DNA of 64,000 nucleotides from Cyclobacteriaceae bacterium (GCA_016786495.1 JAEUUJ010000033.1:107900-171899), one strand, 5' to 3'; shown: positions 43,570-53,833, counted from the first letter of the stretch. Notes: a model not told the origin generated them from the letters alone. Numbers and translations: made by a program.

Positions 43570-46500
43570 TTATGATTCTACTTCTTCCAACACAAAGGTA
43601 TCGGAAATTGTTCCAATATTCGAAACCTCCTTCACCTGTACCGGCAAATCGTCTGTTAACCAGCGCACTGCCGTTGAATCGGTGAAAACCCCCGTTTCCC
43701 CCAGTTTTTTCAGCTCGGCAATCAGCGCGTTCGAAACCTTGATCCGGGTTGCCCGCGAGATCAGTTCCACCTGGATGTCTTCGCCCTCGTCTTTCAGGAA
43801 GATTTTTAAGGCAGCCTGCCCCGAGTTCTTTTCACAAACTTTTTCAAGCGTGGTGATCAGGTCGCGCGTTACATTTTGCAACGGAATGCGCAGCGCCACA
43901 CCCTGAATGCGTTTTCCGGCAAGTTCATCAAGCAGTTCAATGTTCCGGATTTTGTACTCTAGGTTCATCTGCCCCCAGTTGCTTCGCATCACATTTCCCT
44001 CCACAAAGATGAACCAGCCGTTGTTCATGAAGTTCCTAAACCGCAGGTAGGTTTCACCAAACAGCGTGAAAGTGTCTTTTCCGCTGTTGCCACTGAAGTC
44101 TTCAAGCACAAATTTGCCAAACGGTTTTCCGGTTTTCGTGGTACGATGTTCAACCGAGGTAACAATTCCGCCTACGCGAACATCTTTTCCTTGCAGGGCC
44201 TCAAGTTCGTTTAGCTGACTGCACGTAATGTTACAGAACGAAGTAAGCTCAAGCTTAAAGTTTTCGAGCGGGTGGCCCGAGATATAAATTCCGACAACTT
44301 CTTTTTCAAGGTTGAGTTTTTCAAGCTCGCTGAACGGTTCAACCTGTTCAATCTTCGGCTTCGGCATCGTTACGCCTGTAGTTCCTCCAAACAAGCTTGC
44401 CTGCGCGCTGCTTTCCTCCTGCTGCGAACGGGCAGCATACTTGATTGCCTTTTCGATCAGGCTTGAGTCGTTGTCTTTCGAGTAAATGTATTGCCTGCGG
44501 TGCATGTTACTGAAGCAGTCGAATGCCCCCGACAACGCCAGTGCTTCGAATGTTTTCTTGTTCACGGCACGCTGGTTCAGCCGTTTCGCAAAATCGAACA
44601 GGTCTTCAAACGGTCCGTTCGCATCGCGTTCGCTGATGATCGATTCCACTGCCGCATCACCAGTTCCTTTAATCGCACCAAGTCCAAAACGAATTTCCCC
44701 GTCTTTGTTTACTTCGAAGTACATGCCCGATTCGTTCACGTGCGGCCCGAGTACTTTAATGCCCAGGCTCCGGCATTCTTCAATAAAAAATGTTACGTTA
44801 TCGAGGTTGCTTTGCGAGTGCGTTAACACAGCCGACATGTATTCAGCCGGGTAGTTCGCTTTCAGGTATGCCGTGTGATAGGCAACCAGGGAATAACAGG
44901 TTGAGTGTGATTTGTTGAACGCGTATTGCGCGAATGCTTCCCAGTCGGTCCAGATTTTCTCGCAAATCGGTTTTGCATGACCGTTCTTCGCACAGCCATC
45001 GATGAATTTGTCTTTCATCTTGTCGAGTACCGACTTCTGCTTTTTACCCATCGCTTTCCGCAGCACATCGGCATCACCTTTACTGAAGCCGGCCAGTTTC
45101 TGCGAAAGCAACATCACCTGCTCCTGGTAAACGGTGATACCATACGTCTCCTGAAGAAACTCCTCCATCTCCGGCAAATCGTATTTGATTGGCTCACGAC
45201 CATGTTTCCGGTTAATGAACTGAGGAATGTATTCCATCGGACCCGGACGGTACAACGCGTTCATCGCAATCAAATCTTCGAACTTATCGGGCTTAAGCTG
45301 GCGCAGGTATTTCTGCATACCCACGCTTTCAAACTGGAACGTTCCGGTTGTTTCGCCCCGCTGGAAAAGCTGATACGTTTTGGTATCCGTTAACGGAACC
45401 GTATCGATATCAATATCGATGCCTTTACTTTTCTTGATGTTCTTCAGTGCCGTTCGGATGATCGACAGGGTTGTAAGACCCAGGAAGTCCATCTTCAGCA
45501 AGCCCGCACTTTCCACCACGCTGTTATCGAACTGCGTTACGAGCATCTCCGAATCTCTCGCGGTTGAAACCGGAACGAACTTCGTGAGTTCATCGGGTGT
45601 GATGATCACGCCACAGGCGTGCGTACCGGTATTCCTTACAGATCCTTCCAGCACAATGGCCTGCTTGAGTACATCGGCTTTCAGATCGGTTCCCTTTTTT
45701 ATGTCGGCCAGTTCCTTGATCTCCTGGAACGCTGTGTCGAGTGTGGTACCCGGACGTTCAGGAACCAGTTTGGCAAGAAAGTTTGCTTCCGGCAACGAAA
45801 GCTCCATCACCCGTGCGCAGTCGCGGATGGATGATTTAGCTGCCATGGTACCATATGTAATGATCTGTGCTACCTGGCTCTTGCCGTATTTGTCGATGAC
45901 ATACTTTAATACCTTGTCGCGGCCTTCATCGTCAAAGTCAATATCAATATCGGGAAGGGATACGCGATCGGGATTCAAAAAACGCTCGAACAGCAAATCG
46001 TACGCGATCGGGTCAACGTTGGTAATACCGATGCAATACGCCACAGCCGAACCTGCCGCCGATCCGCGGCCCGGCCCAACCGACACGCCCATCTCGCGCG
46101 CTTTCGAAGTAAAATCCTGAACGATCAGGAAGTAACCCGGGTATCCCGTCTTCTTGATCGTCTCCAGTTCAAAGTCGAGACGGTCTCTTAACTCCTGCGT
46201 GATCTCGGGGTATTTGCGTTTTGCCCCTTCGTATGTGAGGTGACGCAGATAGTCATCTTCTGTTTTGAAGTTCTTCGGAATGTCGAACTTCGGAAGCAAC
46301 ACATTGCGCTCCAGGTTATACGTTTCAACCTTTCCGAGAATCTCACCGATCGTTTCAATGGCCTCCGGTAAATCGCGGAAGATCGATTTCATTTCATCCT
46401 GCGACTTGAAGTAAAATTCTGCATTGGCCAGACCATAGCGTTTACCGCGACCTTCCCCAATGGGTGTGGATTTGAATTCACCCTCTTTAATACAGAGCAA

Positions 46501-47871
46501 TACATCGTGCGCATTCGCTTCCTCCTTGTCGAGGTAGAAAACTTCGTTCGCTGCGAAGTATTTAACCTTATATCTTTTGGCGAAACGAAGCAGAACTTCG
46601 TTGACGTGATCTTCTTCCGGCAACCCGTGACGGTTCAGTTCCACGTAAAAATCCTCCCCGAACAATTTATGGTACCACGCAAAGGCTTCCTCTGCCTGAC
46701 GTTCACCGGTGTGCAGGATCAGGTAAGGCACTTCGCTGTGGAGCCCACCGGTTGTTGCAATCAGATCGGTGCGGAATTCTTCGATGAGTTGTTTGTCGAT
46801 CCGCGGATGAATTCCGTAAAGACCTTCCGTAAAACCGAGCGAGCTCAGGCGAATCAGGTTCTGATAGCCGTTTTTGTTTTTGGCAATCAATACCTGATTG
46901 TAACGCCTGTCGGGATTGTCTTTGGTGAATTTATTTTTTCTGCGCTCTTCCGACACATAGAACTCACACCCTACAACGGGTTTGATCTGTTGTGCGATGG
47001 CTTCCTGCACAAACTTGAACACCCCATACATGTTTCCAAGATCGGTGAGTGCCACGGCCGACATGTCAGCGCTTTTTGCTTTGGCTACGATCGATTTAAC
47101 ATCGGCTGTAGCCTGCAGTACAGAATATTGCGAATGAACATGCAGGTGTGCGTAGGCTCCTTTGATCGTTTGTCCCGAGTTGTCGCCCAGGGTATAACCT
47201 GCGTCTTTCTTCTTTTCTTTTTTGGCGAAGTTCGCCTCATCCAGATTGGGCGCTTCGTATTCAACTTCCGCGAGCGGAGTGGAGTCGAACGGGTTAACAA
47301 CCTTTTTCTTAACGAGTCCGAAGAAGCATCGGGCGGTTGCCGCCACGTCATACGCAGCATCGTGCGCATCTTCAAAATCTTTTCCAAACAGAATTTGATG
47401 CAACTCGTGCAGGCGCGGCATTTTCAGTTTTCCACCCAGTCCGCCTTTCAGTTGGCAGAATTCGGTCGAAACAATTCCCGTATCAACCTTGGTGATGGCC
47501 AGCAGGTTATCGGTGTTGATCGCCTTGCGCAAAAACTCTGCGCCAATGATGTTCACATCGAACTCGATGTTATGGCCGATCAGCTGTGACGTTTTTTCAA
47601 GGTCCTGAACAAACGTGTTGAGCACGGTTTGCATATCGTGGCCTTCGGCCAGCGCGCGCTTGGTAGAAATTCCGTGTACCTGTTCAGCTTTATAAGGAAT
47701 GTCAAAGCCTTCCGGCTTGATGATATAGTTATGGTGCGATAAAAGTTTACCCCGGTTATCGTGGAGCTGCCAGGCCAACTGTACCAGCCGTGGCCAGTTG
47801 TCCAGGTCCGTGATAGGGGCAGTTTTATTCCGCGGAAGCCCGGTGGTCTCCGTGTCAAAAATCAGATACAT
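43570..47871 (-). CDS. dnaE: DNA polymerase III alpha subunit with N-terminal proofreading exonuclease
   Basis: A 1433-residue replicative polymerase, about 230 longer than usual DnaE. Residues 1-190 are a DEDDh exonuclease: D6/E8 in FDTETTGLP, D105 in GHNIEFDVN, and H170/D175 in HDAAYD. A linker leads to the PHP domain (about 238-500). The polymerase core carries the catalytic PDIDIDF at 640-646 and GPGRGSAAGS at 599-608; an OB-type domain lies near the C-terminus. In the PHP domain several metal-ligand positions are altered (TDL at 276-278, ANEVF at 441-445). This is an exonuclease-polymerase fusion, distinct from PolC, where the exonuclease is inserted inside PHP. Confidence 0.95.
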   Translation of the reverse strand: MYLIFDTETTGLPRNKTAPITDLDNWPRLVQLAWQLHDNRGKLLSHHNYIIKPEGFDIPYKAEQVHGISTKRALAEGHDMQTVLNTFVQDLEKTSQLIGHNIEFDVNIIGAEFLRKAINTDNLLAITKVDTGIVSTEFCQLKGGLGGKLKMPRLHELHQILFGKDFEDAHDAAYDVAATARCFFGLVKKKVVNPFDSTPLAEVEYEAPNLDEANFAKKEKKKDAGYTLGDNSGQTIKGAYAHLHVHSQYSVLQATADVKSIVAKAKSADMSAVALTDLGNMYGVFKFVQEAIAQQIKPVVGCEFYVSEERRKNKFTKDNPDRRYNQVLIAKNKNGYQNLIRLSSLGFTEGLYGIHPRIDKQLIEEFRTDLIATTGGLHSEVPYLILHTGERQAEEAFAWYHKLFGEDFYVELNRHGLPEEDHVNEVLLRFAKRYKVKYFAANEVFYLDKEEANAHDVLLCIKEGEFKSTPIGEGRGKRYGLANAEFYFKSQDEMKSIFRDLPEAIETIGEILGKVETYNLERNVLLPKFDIPKNFKTEDDYLRHLTYEGAKRKYPEITQELRDRLDFELETIKKTGYPGYFLIVQDFTSKAREMGVSVGPGRGSAAGSAVAYCIGITNVDPIAYDLLFERFLNPDRVSLPDIDIDFDDEGRDKVLKYVIDKYGKSQVAQIITYGTMAAKSSIRDCARVMELSLPEANFLAKLVPERPGTTLDTAFQEIKELADIKKGTDLKADVLKQAIVLEGSVRNTGTHACGVIITPDELTKFVPVSTARDSEMLVTQFDNSVVESAGLLKMDFLGLTTLSIIRTALKNIKKSKGIDIDIDTVPLTDTKTYQLFQRGETTGTFQFESVGMQKYLRQLKPDKFEDLIAMNALYRPGPMEYIPQFINRKHGREPIKYDLPEMEEFLQETYGITVYQEQVMLLSQKLAGFSKGDADVLRKAMGKKQKSVLDKMKDKFIDGCAKNGHAKPICEKIWTDWEAFAQYAFNKSHSTCYSLVAYHTAYLKANYPAEYMSAVLTHSQSNLDNVTFFIEECRSLGIKVLGPHVNESGMYFEVNKDGEIRFGLGAIKGTGDAAVESIISERDANGPFEDLFDFAKRLNQRAVNKKTFEALALSGAFDCFSNMHRRQYIYSKDNDSSLIEKAIKYAARSQQEESSAQASLFGGTTGVTMPKPKIEQVEPFSELEKLNLEKEVVGIYISGHPLENFKLELTSFCNITCSQLNELEALQGKDVRVGGIVTSVEHRTTKTGKPFGKFVLEDFSGNSGKDTFTLFGETYLRFRNFMNNGWFIFVEGNVMRSNWGQMNLEYKIRNIELLDELAGKRIQGVALRIPLQNVTRDLITTLEKVCEKNSGQAALKIFLKDEGEDIQVELISRATRIKVSNALIAELKKLGETGVFTDSTAVRWLTDDLPVQVKEVSNIGTISDTFVLEEVES

Positions 47872-48075
47872 CGAAGCGTGTTAGTAGTGGTCGTAAAAAC
47901 GGTAAAAATACATCGTTTGGGGGTGTAAAGCCATTCCCATTATGGGATTATAATTCCTGAAATGAGTAAAAAGTTCAGGGATTTTTAGAATAAAATTCTG
48001 CAAAACGGCTGATTTTCAGCAGAAATTGAAACCCGGAGCGCTTTTCGCGATAGATTCTTCAAGCATAACATATTA

Positions 48076-48183
48076 ATGCTCCCTCTTATGAAACGTGTAG
48101 GCGATTTTTTCAAACGTGAATGGTTCTTGTTCGCCATGGTGGCGGCAATTGCCCTCATCTTCCTCTTGTTCGAGGTGTTGTAG
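48076..48183 (+). CDS. Very small membrane protein before sdhC
   Basis: A 35-residue frame (or 31 from the ATG at 48088) of the form basic head then helix: MKRVGDFFKREWFLF, then AMVAAIALIFLLFEVL. It could be a single-pass inner-membrane peptide. It lies 124 bases before sdhC, just before the sdh promoter. It is too short to be recognised, and coding is judged only from its amphipathic head, continuous helix and clean start. Confidence 0.45.
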   Translation: MLPLMKRVGDFFKREWFLFAMVAAIALIFLLFEVL

Positions 48184-48238
48184 ACCAGCCGTTTCTTTTT
48201 CCGGGGCTTATTTAGAACATTTTTAAAGTTTCGGCAGT

Positions 48239-48269
48239 TTTGTTTGTAAACTATCGGAGATTACTTTTA
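48239..48269 (+). promoter_or_regulatory. Possible promoter of the sdh operon
   Basis: TTTG (48239-48242), 19 bases, TACTTTTA (48262-48269), one mismatch to TAnnTTTG in the last base. The sdhC ATG at 48307 follows. Confidence 0.45.
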
Positions 48270-48306
48270 TGCGTTTGCATAACTCCTGAATCTATCATTC
48301 AAAACT

Positions 48307-48987
48307 ATGAATTGGTTTACCAACCTGTTTACAAGCTCGATCGGTAAGAAAGTTATCATGTCGCTGACGGGGTTGTTCCTGATCACGTTCCTGATTATCC
48401 ACTGCTCGATCAACGCCATGATTTTTTACAATGACGGAGGGGCCACCTTTAGTCACTGGGGACATTTCATGGGTACTAACCCGATCATCCGCACCATGGA
48501 GATCGTGCTGATACTCGGTTTTCTGTTCCACATTATCGATGGCTTTATGTTGTGGGCGCAAAACCGAAAGGCCCGCCCGGTCAAGTATGCAAAAGTGGCT
48601 CATCCACATAAAAGCAAATGGTACAGCCGCAGCATGGGCCTCCTCGGAACGCTTATTCTGATCTTTCTGATCATTCATACCGCTCATTTCTGGATTCCTA
48701 ACCGCGTAAGCCAGGGCCTTACCAATTGGGAGCATGGAGAAATTGATTTGTATGGTAAGATGCTCCTCGTTTTCCAGGAGCCGTGGGTGGTGATCGTGTA
48801 CCTGTTGGGCTGCTTCTCGTTGTTCTGGCACCTGCTGCATGGTTTCAGAAGTGCATTCCAGACGCTCGGGTTGAACCACGTGAAATACAACGGGGTAATC
48901 TCGTTTCTCGGAACTGCATTCTCCATCATCGTTCCAACCATTTTTGCACTCATGCCGATTGCCATGCACTTCGGCTGGGTGAAGTAA
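48307..48987 (+). CDS. sdhC: Succinate dehydrogenase cytochrome b subunit (type B)
   Basis: A 226-residue inner-membrane subunit of respiratory complex II with five helices (about residues 14-34, 63-82, 105-125, 156-178, 199-220). Histidines that could ligate two haems b occur in IIHCSIN, LFHIIDGFM, IHTAHFW and FWHLLHGF, matching the di-haem type-B (Bacillus/Wolinella-like) subunit. It is the first gene of sdhCAB; sdhA follows 32 bases later. Confidence 0.95.
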   Translation: MNWFTNLFTSSIGKKVIMSLTGLFLITFLIIHCSINAMIFYNDGGATFSHWGHFMGTNPIIRTMEIVLILGFLFHIIDGFMLWAQNRKARPVKYAKVAHPHKSKWYSRSMGLLGTLILIFLIIHTAHFWIPNRVSQGLTNWEHGEIDLYGKMLLVFQEPWVVIVYLLGCFSLFWHLLHGFRSAFQTLGLNHVKYNGVISFLGTAFSIIVPTIFALMPIAMHFGWVK

Positions 48988-49019
48988 TTAATCAATCGAC
49001 CGTTCCCAAATAAAATTAT

Positions 49020-50957
49020 ATGGCAGTACTTGATTCCAAAATTCCTGACGGACCGTTAGCAGAAAAGTGGAGCAATTATAAAGAACATGCGAAGCTGGTA
49101 AACCCCGCCAATAAGCGCAAAGTGGAAGTGATTGTGGTTGGAACCGGTTTGGCCGGAGCATCCGCAGCAGCCACGCTTGCCGAGCTTGGTTACAAGGTAA
49201 AGGCATTCTGTTTCCAGGATTCACCCAGACGTGCGCACTCGATTGCCGCACAGGGTGGTATCAACGCAGCAAAGAATTACAAAAACGATGGCGACTCTGT
49301 CTATCGTTTGTTTTATGATACAATTAAAGGTGGCGACTTCCGCGCCCGCGAAGCAAACGTGTACCGCCTGGCCGATGTATCCAGAAATATCATCGACCAG
49401 TGCGTAGCACAGGGTGTGCCTTTTGCGCGCGAATATGGCGGCTTGCTCGATAACCGTTCATTCGGTGGCGCGCAGGTTTCCAGAACATTCTATGCCCGCG
49501 GTCAAACCGGACAGCAATTGTTACTCGGTGCTTATCAGGCTCTCGAACGCCAGATTGGTTTGGGAAATGTGGCCATGTACAACCGCCATGAAATGGTGGA
49601 AGTGGTAACGATTGATGGCAAGGCCCGCGGCATTATCGCCCGCAACCTGGTAACCGGAAAACTTGAACGCTATTTCGCACATGCGGTTGTGCTTGCCACC
49701 GGCGGATACGGAAACGTATTCTTCCTCTCCACGAATGCGATGGGCAGCAACGTGACAGCAGCCTGGAAGGCGCATAAGAAAGGTGCTTTTTTCGCGAATC
49801 CGTGTTATACACAAATCCACCCGACGTGTATTCCCGTAACGGGTGAATACCAATCCAAACTGACGCTCATGTCTGAATCGTTGCGGAATGATGGCCGGGT
49901 GTGGGTGCCGAAAACGCGCGAGGATGCAAAAGCCATCCGCGAAGGCCGGAAGAAGGCCGAAGACATTAAAGAAGAGGATCGCGACTACTATCTCGAACGG
50001 AAATATCCGTCTTATGGTAACTTGTCTCCACGCGATATCGCATCGCGTGCCGCAAAAGAAGCATGCGATGATGGCCGCGGAATCGTGCCGTCCGGATTCG
50101 GTGTATTCCTCGACTTTGCCGATTCAATCAAACGCCTCGGTATTGACGTAATCAAAGCGCGCTACGGTGAATTGTTCCCGATGTACCAGAACATCACGAA
50201 CGAAGATCCGCTGAAGACGCCGATGAAAATCTATCCTGCCGTTCACTACACAATGGGCGGACTGTGGGTCGACTACGAATTGATGACAACCGTAAAAGGT
50301 TTGTATTGCCTGGGTGAGGCCAACTTCAGCGATCACGGAGCGAACCGCTTGGGTGCATCTGCGTTGATGCAAGGTCTTGCCGATGGGTACTTCGTAATTC
50401 CGTATACCATCGGAAATTATTTGTCGACCGAAATCTTTACCAAGGCAATCCCGACCGACCACCCGGCTTTCGTGGAAGCCGAGAAAGAAGTTCAGGGGCG
50501 TTCCGAAAAATTATTGAACATTAAAGGCAAGCGTACGGTGGATGATTTCCACAAGCAGCTCGGAAAAATTATGTGGGAGTACTGCGGTATGGCGCGAACG
50601 GCAGAAGGCCTGACCAAAGCCCGCAAGATGATTCAGGATTTGCGGAAGGAATTCTGGAGCGATGTTAACATTCCCGGATCATTGCATGAATTCAATCCGG
50701 AATTTGATAAGGCGGGCCGCGTGGCAGACTTTATCGAGTTGGGTGAACTGATGGTAATTGATGCATTAAACCGCAACGAATCATGCGGAGGTCACTTCCG
50801 GACTGAATATCAGGATGCCGGTGAAGCCAAACGTGACGATGCAAATTATGCATACGTAGCGGCATGGGAACACACCTCGGTGGATGCCGATCCGGTACTG
50901 CACAAGGAAGCACTTGTGTACGAGAACATTGAAATGCAAGTCAGATCGTATAAATAA
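49020..50957 (+). CDS. sdhA: Succinate dehydrogenase flavoprotein subunit
   Basis: A 645-residue flavoprotein that oxidises succinate to fumarate at the membrane. The FAD-binding [17 protein letters not shown] is near the N-terminus, and [15 protein letters not shown] is the flavinylation segment. [12 protein letters not shown] and [17 protein letters not shown] are also present, as is [10 protein letters not shown] near the C-terminus. Length and blocks match the type-B (fumarate-reductase-like) enzyme. It sits between sdhC and sdhB in one operon. Confidence 0.97.
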   Translation: MAVLDSKIPDGPLAEKWSNYKEHAKLVNPANKRKVEVIVVGTGLAGASAAATLAELGYKVKAFCFQDSPRRAHSIAAQGGINAAKNYKNDGDSVYRLFYDTIKGGDFRAREANVYRLADVSRNIIDQCVAQGVPFAREYGGLLDNRSFGGAQVSRTFYARGQTGQQLLLGAYQALERQIGLGNVAMYNRHEMVEVVTIDGKARGIIARNLVTGKLERYFAHAVVLATGGYGNVFFLSTNAMGSNVTAAWKAHKKGAFFANPCYTQIHPTCIPVTGEYQSKLTLMSESLRNDGRVWVPKTREDAKAIREGRKKAEDIKEEDRDYYLERKYPSYGNLSPRDIASRAAKEACDDGRGIVPSGFGVFLDFADSIKRLGIDVIKARYGELFPMYQNITNEDPLKTPMKIYPAVHYTMGGLWVDYELMTTVKGLYCLGEANFSDHGANRLGASALMQGLADGYFVIPYTIGNYLSTEIFTKAIPTDHPAFVEAEKEVQGRSEKLLNIKGKRTVDDFHKQLGKIMWEYCGMARTAEGLTKARKMIQDLRKEFWSDVNIPGSLHEFNPEFDKAGRVADFIELGELMVIDALNRNESCGGHFRTEYQDAGEAKRDDANYAYVAAWEHTSVDADPVLHKEALVYENIEMQVRSYK

Positions 50958-50965
50958 TTGAGCAC

Positions 50966-51724
50966 ATGAAATTCAATTTAAGAGTTTGGCGTCAGAAGAA
51001 CGCAAATGATAAGGGTAAGCTGGTTGATTACTCAATCGACAATGTGAATGCCGATATGTCGTTCCTGGAGATGATTGATGTGCTCAACGATAACCTTGTT
51101 CGCAAGGGTGAGGATCCGATTGCATTCGATCATGATTGCCGGGAAGGCATTTGCGGTATGTGTAGCATGTACATTAATGGCCGTGCACACGGTCCGCACC
51201 ATGCAGCGACAACCTGCCAGCTTTACATGCGTACCTTCAAAGACGGGGATACGATTTATGTAGAGCCTTGGAGAGCAAAGGCGTTCCCGGTTCTGAAAGA
51301 CCTTGTAACCGATCGTTCTGCGTTCGACCGTATTATTGCCAGCGGTGGTTTTGTGAGTGTGAACACGGGTCAGGCGCAGGACGCGAATAGCCTCCCGGTG
51401 AATAAAGACAGCGCAGAAAAAGCGATGGATGCCGCGGCGTGTATCGGTTGTGGAGCCTGTGTGGCTGCTTGCCCGAATTCATCAGCCATGCTGTTTGTAT
51501 CCGCAAAAATTTCGCAATTGGCATTGTTGCCACAGGGCCAGCCGGAACGCGACAAACGTGCAGTTACGATGATTGATCAGATGGACGAAGAAGGCTTCGG
51601 TAACTGTACCAACATTGGTGCATGTGAAGCGGAATGCCCGAAAGAGATTAAGCTCACGAACATCGCGCGGATGAACCGCGATTACATCGGTGCCATGATT
51701 GCTTCCGATGAGAAGGGCAAATAA
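50966..51724 (+). CDS. sdhB: Succinate dehydrogenase iron-sulphur subunit
   Basis: A 252-residue iron-sulphur protein that passes electrons from SdhA to SdhC. The 2Fe-2S motif is [14 protein letters not shown]. The C-terminal ferredoxin-type clusters show [15 protein letters not shown] and [15 protein letters not shown]. It is the last gene of sdhCAB; a palindromic repeat follows at 51752. Confidence 0.97.
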   Translation: MKFNLRVWRQKNANDKGKLVDYSIDNVNADMSFLEMIDVLNDNLVRKGEDPIAFDHDCREGICGMCSMYINGRAHGPHHAATTCQLYMRTFKDGDTIYVEPWRAKAFPVLKDLVTDRSAFDRIIASGGFVSVNTGQAQDANSLPVNKDSAEKAMDAAACIGCGACVAACPNSSAMLFVSAKISQLALLPQGQPERDKRAVTMIDQMDEEGFGNCTNIGACEAECPKEIKLTNIARMNRDYIGAMIASDEKGK

Positions 51725-51751
51725 TTTTAATCTTTATTGGTGATGAAATAA

Positions 51752-51781
51752 CGTAGAGACGCAAACTATTGCGTCTCTACG
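51752..51781. repeat. GTAGAGAC palindromic repeat
   Basis: Perfect 13-bp arms CGTAGAGACGCAA/TTGCGTCTCTACG with a 4-base loop. A third half-copy ACGTCTCTAC follows at 51804-51813. It lies just after sdhB and might act as a terminator, but no T-run follows. The same arm occurs at 16334-16362. Confidence 0.7.
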
Positions 51782-51839
51782 CATTTATACCAATTTGTTG
51801 CTTACGTCTCTACTTGTTTATTGACGTGCGTGTTATCGA

Positions 51840-52337
51840 TTATTCGCTCTTGCAAATCGCAATCCCGCCAGACGATTTCGCGCTCACTGCGCTTCCGATA
51901 TTTCCAGCAGCCAGAATAATGTCACGCTCCGGGCCTGAATCTGCCAGGTGAACTTTAATGCATGCGCCCAGGGCGATCAATTGACTGTAGGTAACTGAGC
52001 CCCCGTCCGCCAATGCAGTTAATGGCGTTTCGCTTTTGCCGGTATTTCCTTCAACAGAATTTAGCAACGCTGCAACTTCCGCATCAGGAGCAGTGATATT
52101 TCCGAGGTGCAGGTGTACCGGGTGCTGGGCAGCGCCTTCCGTGCCGGAAAGGGTAACAACAATTACGGTACTTCCGTCTTTCTTTTCTTTAAACGTTGCC
52201 GTTCCGCTTACGGGATATACGGATCCCGACTGCAGTGCATAAACGGTTTCATTTCCCGTAAAATCGGTCGATACCGCATCATTGTCCTGGCATCCCCAGC
52301 CCAAAATCACCAAAACCCCTACAAGAACCTTTTTCAT
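51840..52337 (-). CDS. CHRD-domain lipoprotein
   Basis: A 165-residue lipoprotein. The signal peptide ends in LGWGC with the cysteine at about residue 16 of the ATG start chosen (52337). The mature domain contains HPVHLHLGNITAPDAEVAALL and CIKVHLADSG, the histidine-rich pattern of CHRD domains, whose bacterial role is unknown. A superoxide-dismutase-like fold is a weaker alternative. It is convergent with the sdh operon, separated by the palindromic repeat. Confidence 0.75.
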   Translation of the reverse strand: MKKVLVGVLVILGWGCQDNDAVSTDFTGNETVYALQSGSVYPVSGTATFKEKKDGSTVIVVTLSGTEGAAQHPVHLHLGNITAPDAEVAALLNSVEGNTGKSETPLTALADGGSVTYSQLIALGACIKVHLADSGPERDIILAAGNIGSAVSAKSSGGIAICKSE

Positions 52338-52471
52338 ATTTCTGCGCATTTCGAGAGTAATTTAGAAAAACCGGATAACATTCTGTTCGCCTTTTACATT
52401 AGATTTGCTGAGCGTTTAAAACTGGCACGGATGTGGCATTTACTAAAACGCACAACGCTAAAAGTTATTTT

Positions 52472-53833
52472 GTGAACCGCATTTTCCCCCTCGTTTTCGC
52501 GTTTCTCATAGCCTGCAGTCCTAAGGTTACGGTACCCGATAACCCGAAGCCCGGCTGGCTTTCCTCCAAACCTTCGCAGCCTTCCTACTATACCGGTATC
52601 GGTAAGGGCACCAAAGGCGGAACAAACAATTATATCCAGGAGGCCAAGAAGTCGGCACTCGAAGATTTGATCTCCGAAATCAAGGTAAACGTTTCCAGTT
52701 CATCGGTGCTCAGCACCTTTGAAGACGATGAAACCTTCAAGGAGCAATACGAGCAGATTATTCAGACCACCGCTGCGGATGAGATCGAGGAGTTTGAGCA
52801 GATGGGATCGTGGGAGGACGAAAATAATTATTGGATTTACTACCGGCTTTCCAAAGCACGGTATAAAGAAATCAAAGACGAACAAAAGCGCAATGCCGTA
52901 ATTCTCGCTACGGATTACTACGAGAAAGCGGTGGCTGCCGATCAGGCAGGTGATCGTGTACAGGCACTGGGGCTTTATTTCCAGGCGTTCAGAAGCATGG
53001 AGAAGTACTTAGGTGACGCCATTGCCGTGAAAGTGAACGGCAAGGATATGCTGATCGTAAATGAAATTTATTCGTCTATTCAAAATGCGCTCGACAAAAT
53101 ACAGGTAAAGGTTGATCCCGCAGAACTTGATATCAACCGCAGGCTGAACCTGAACACACAAACCGTGCTCGCAAAAGCTATGTACAAAGACTTAGTTAAG
53201 GCGGTTCCCTCTTTGCCGCTGAAGGCAACATTTGAAAAGGGCGCAGGCGATGTGTTTCCGGAATACAAGACCGATGAGCATGGCAACGCGAAAATTTTGA
53301 TCAATAAAATATCGTCACGCGAACTGGAGCAAACAGTGTCGGTTAAACTGAATGTTGAGGCCATCAGCGGGTCGTCAGGGTCACCAATCTTTACGCTTAT
53401 CGCTAAACGATTGCTCGTACCCACCTCACAGATTATTCTGAAGGTGAAGCGCCCGATCGCTTACATGACAACCGAAGAAAGAAGTCTGGGTAACAATAAG
53501 AACAACCCGCAGTTAAGTAACAAGCTTAAGAATCTGCTGGCTAATTCGGGCTTTGAATTTACCAACAATAGAAAAGAGGCTGACCTCTGGTTTGATGTGT
53601 CGTGTGATTCGGAGAAGGGGTCGATCTCCGGAAGTATTTACATTACGTACCTGACGGGAACGATTAAAGTTACGGCCCTTCAGGAAGGCAAAGAAATTTA
53701 TGCGACAGCCTTCGATCGCGTGAAGGGATATGGGCTAGACTACGAGAAATCGAGCCAGGATGCCTATAACAAAGGCATGGAAATACTTGAAAAGGAACGC
53801 CTGAAAGAGCTTTTAGACAACGTACTCCAGTAA
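52472..53833 (+). CDS. LPP20-family lipoprotein (large)
   Basis: A 453-residue lipoprotein. From the GTG at 52472 the reading is a short signal peptide, NRIFPLVFAFLIACS, with the cysteine at residue 14. An earlier GTG at 52433 would make a poorer signal. An LPP20-like domain follows (PSYYTGIGKGTKGG... IQEAKKSALEDLISEIKVNVSSSS). A central helical part (DYYEKAVAADQAGDRVQALGLYFQAFRSMEKYL) and a strand-rich C-terminal half complete it. It is followed 73 bases later by a shorter relative, and the two probably act together in the envelope. Confidence 0.8.
   Translation: MNRIFPLVFAFLIACSPKVTVPDNPKPGWLSSKPSQPSYYTGIGKGTKGGTNNYIQEAKKSALEDLISEIKVNVSSSSVLSTFEDDETFKEQYEQIIQTTAADEIEEFEQMGSWEDENNYWIYYRLSKARYKEIKDEQKRNAVILATDYYEKAVAADQAGDRVQALGLYFQAFRSMEKYLGDAIAVKVNGKDMLIVNEIYSSIQNALDKIQVKVDPAELDINRRLNLNTQTVLAKAMYKDLVKAVPSLPLKATFEKGAGDVFPEYKTDEHGNAKILINKISSRELEQTVSVKLNVEAISGSSGSPIFTLIAKRLLVPTSQIILKVKRPIAYMTTEERSLGNNKNNPQLSNKLKNLLANSGFEFTNNRKEADLWFDVSCDSEKGSISGSIYITYLTGTIKVTALQEGKEIYATAFDRVKGYGLDYEKSSQDAYNKGMEILEKERLKELLDNVLQ

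Noticed and set aside
45380-46120. A 246-residue antisense frame inside dnaE
   Set aside because: Serine/arginine-rich composition and complete overlap with the polymerase core mark it as a shadow.
46507-47589. A 360-residue open frame antisense to dnaE
   Set aside because: It lies wholly inside dnaE on the opposite strand, has no recognisable domain, and the dnaE reading explains the sequence.
47956-47979. Weak hairpin CCTGAA/TTCAGG between dnaE and the sdh region
   Set aside because: Six pairs with a 12-base loop are not enough to support a terminator or regulatory call.
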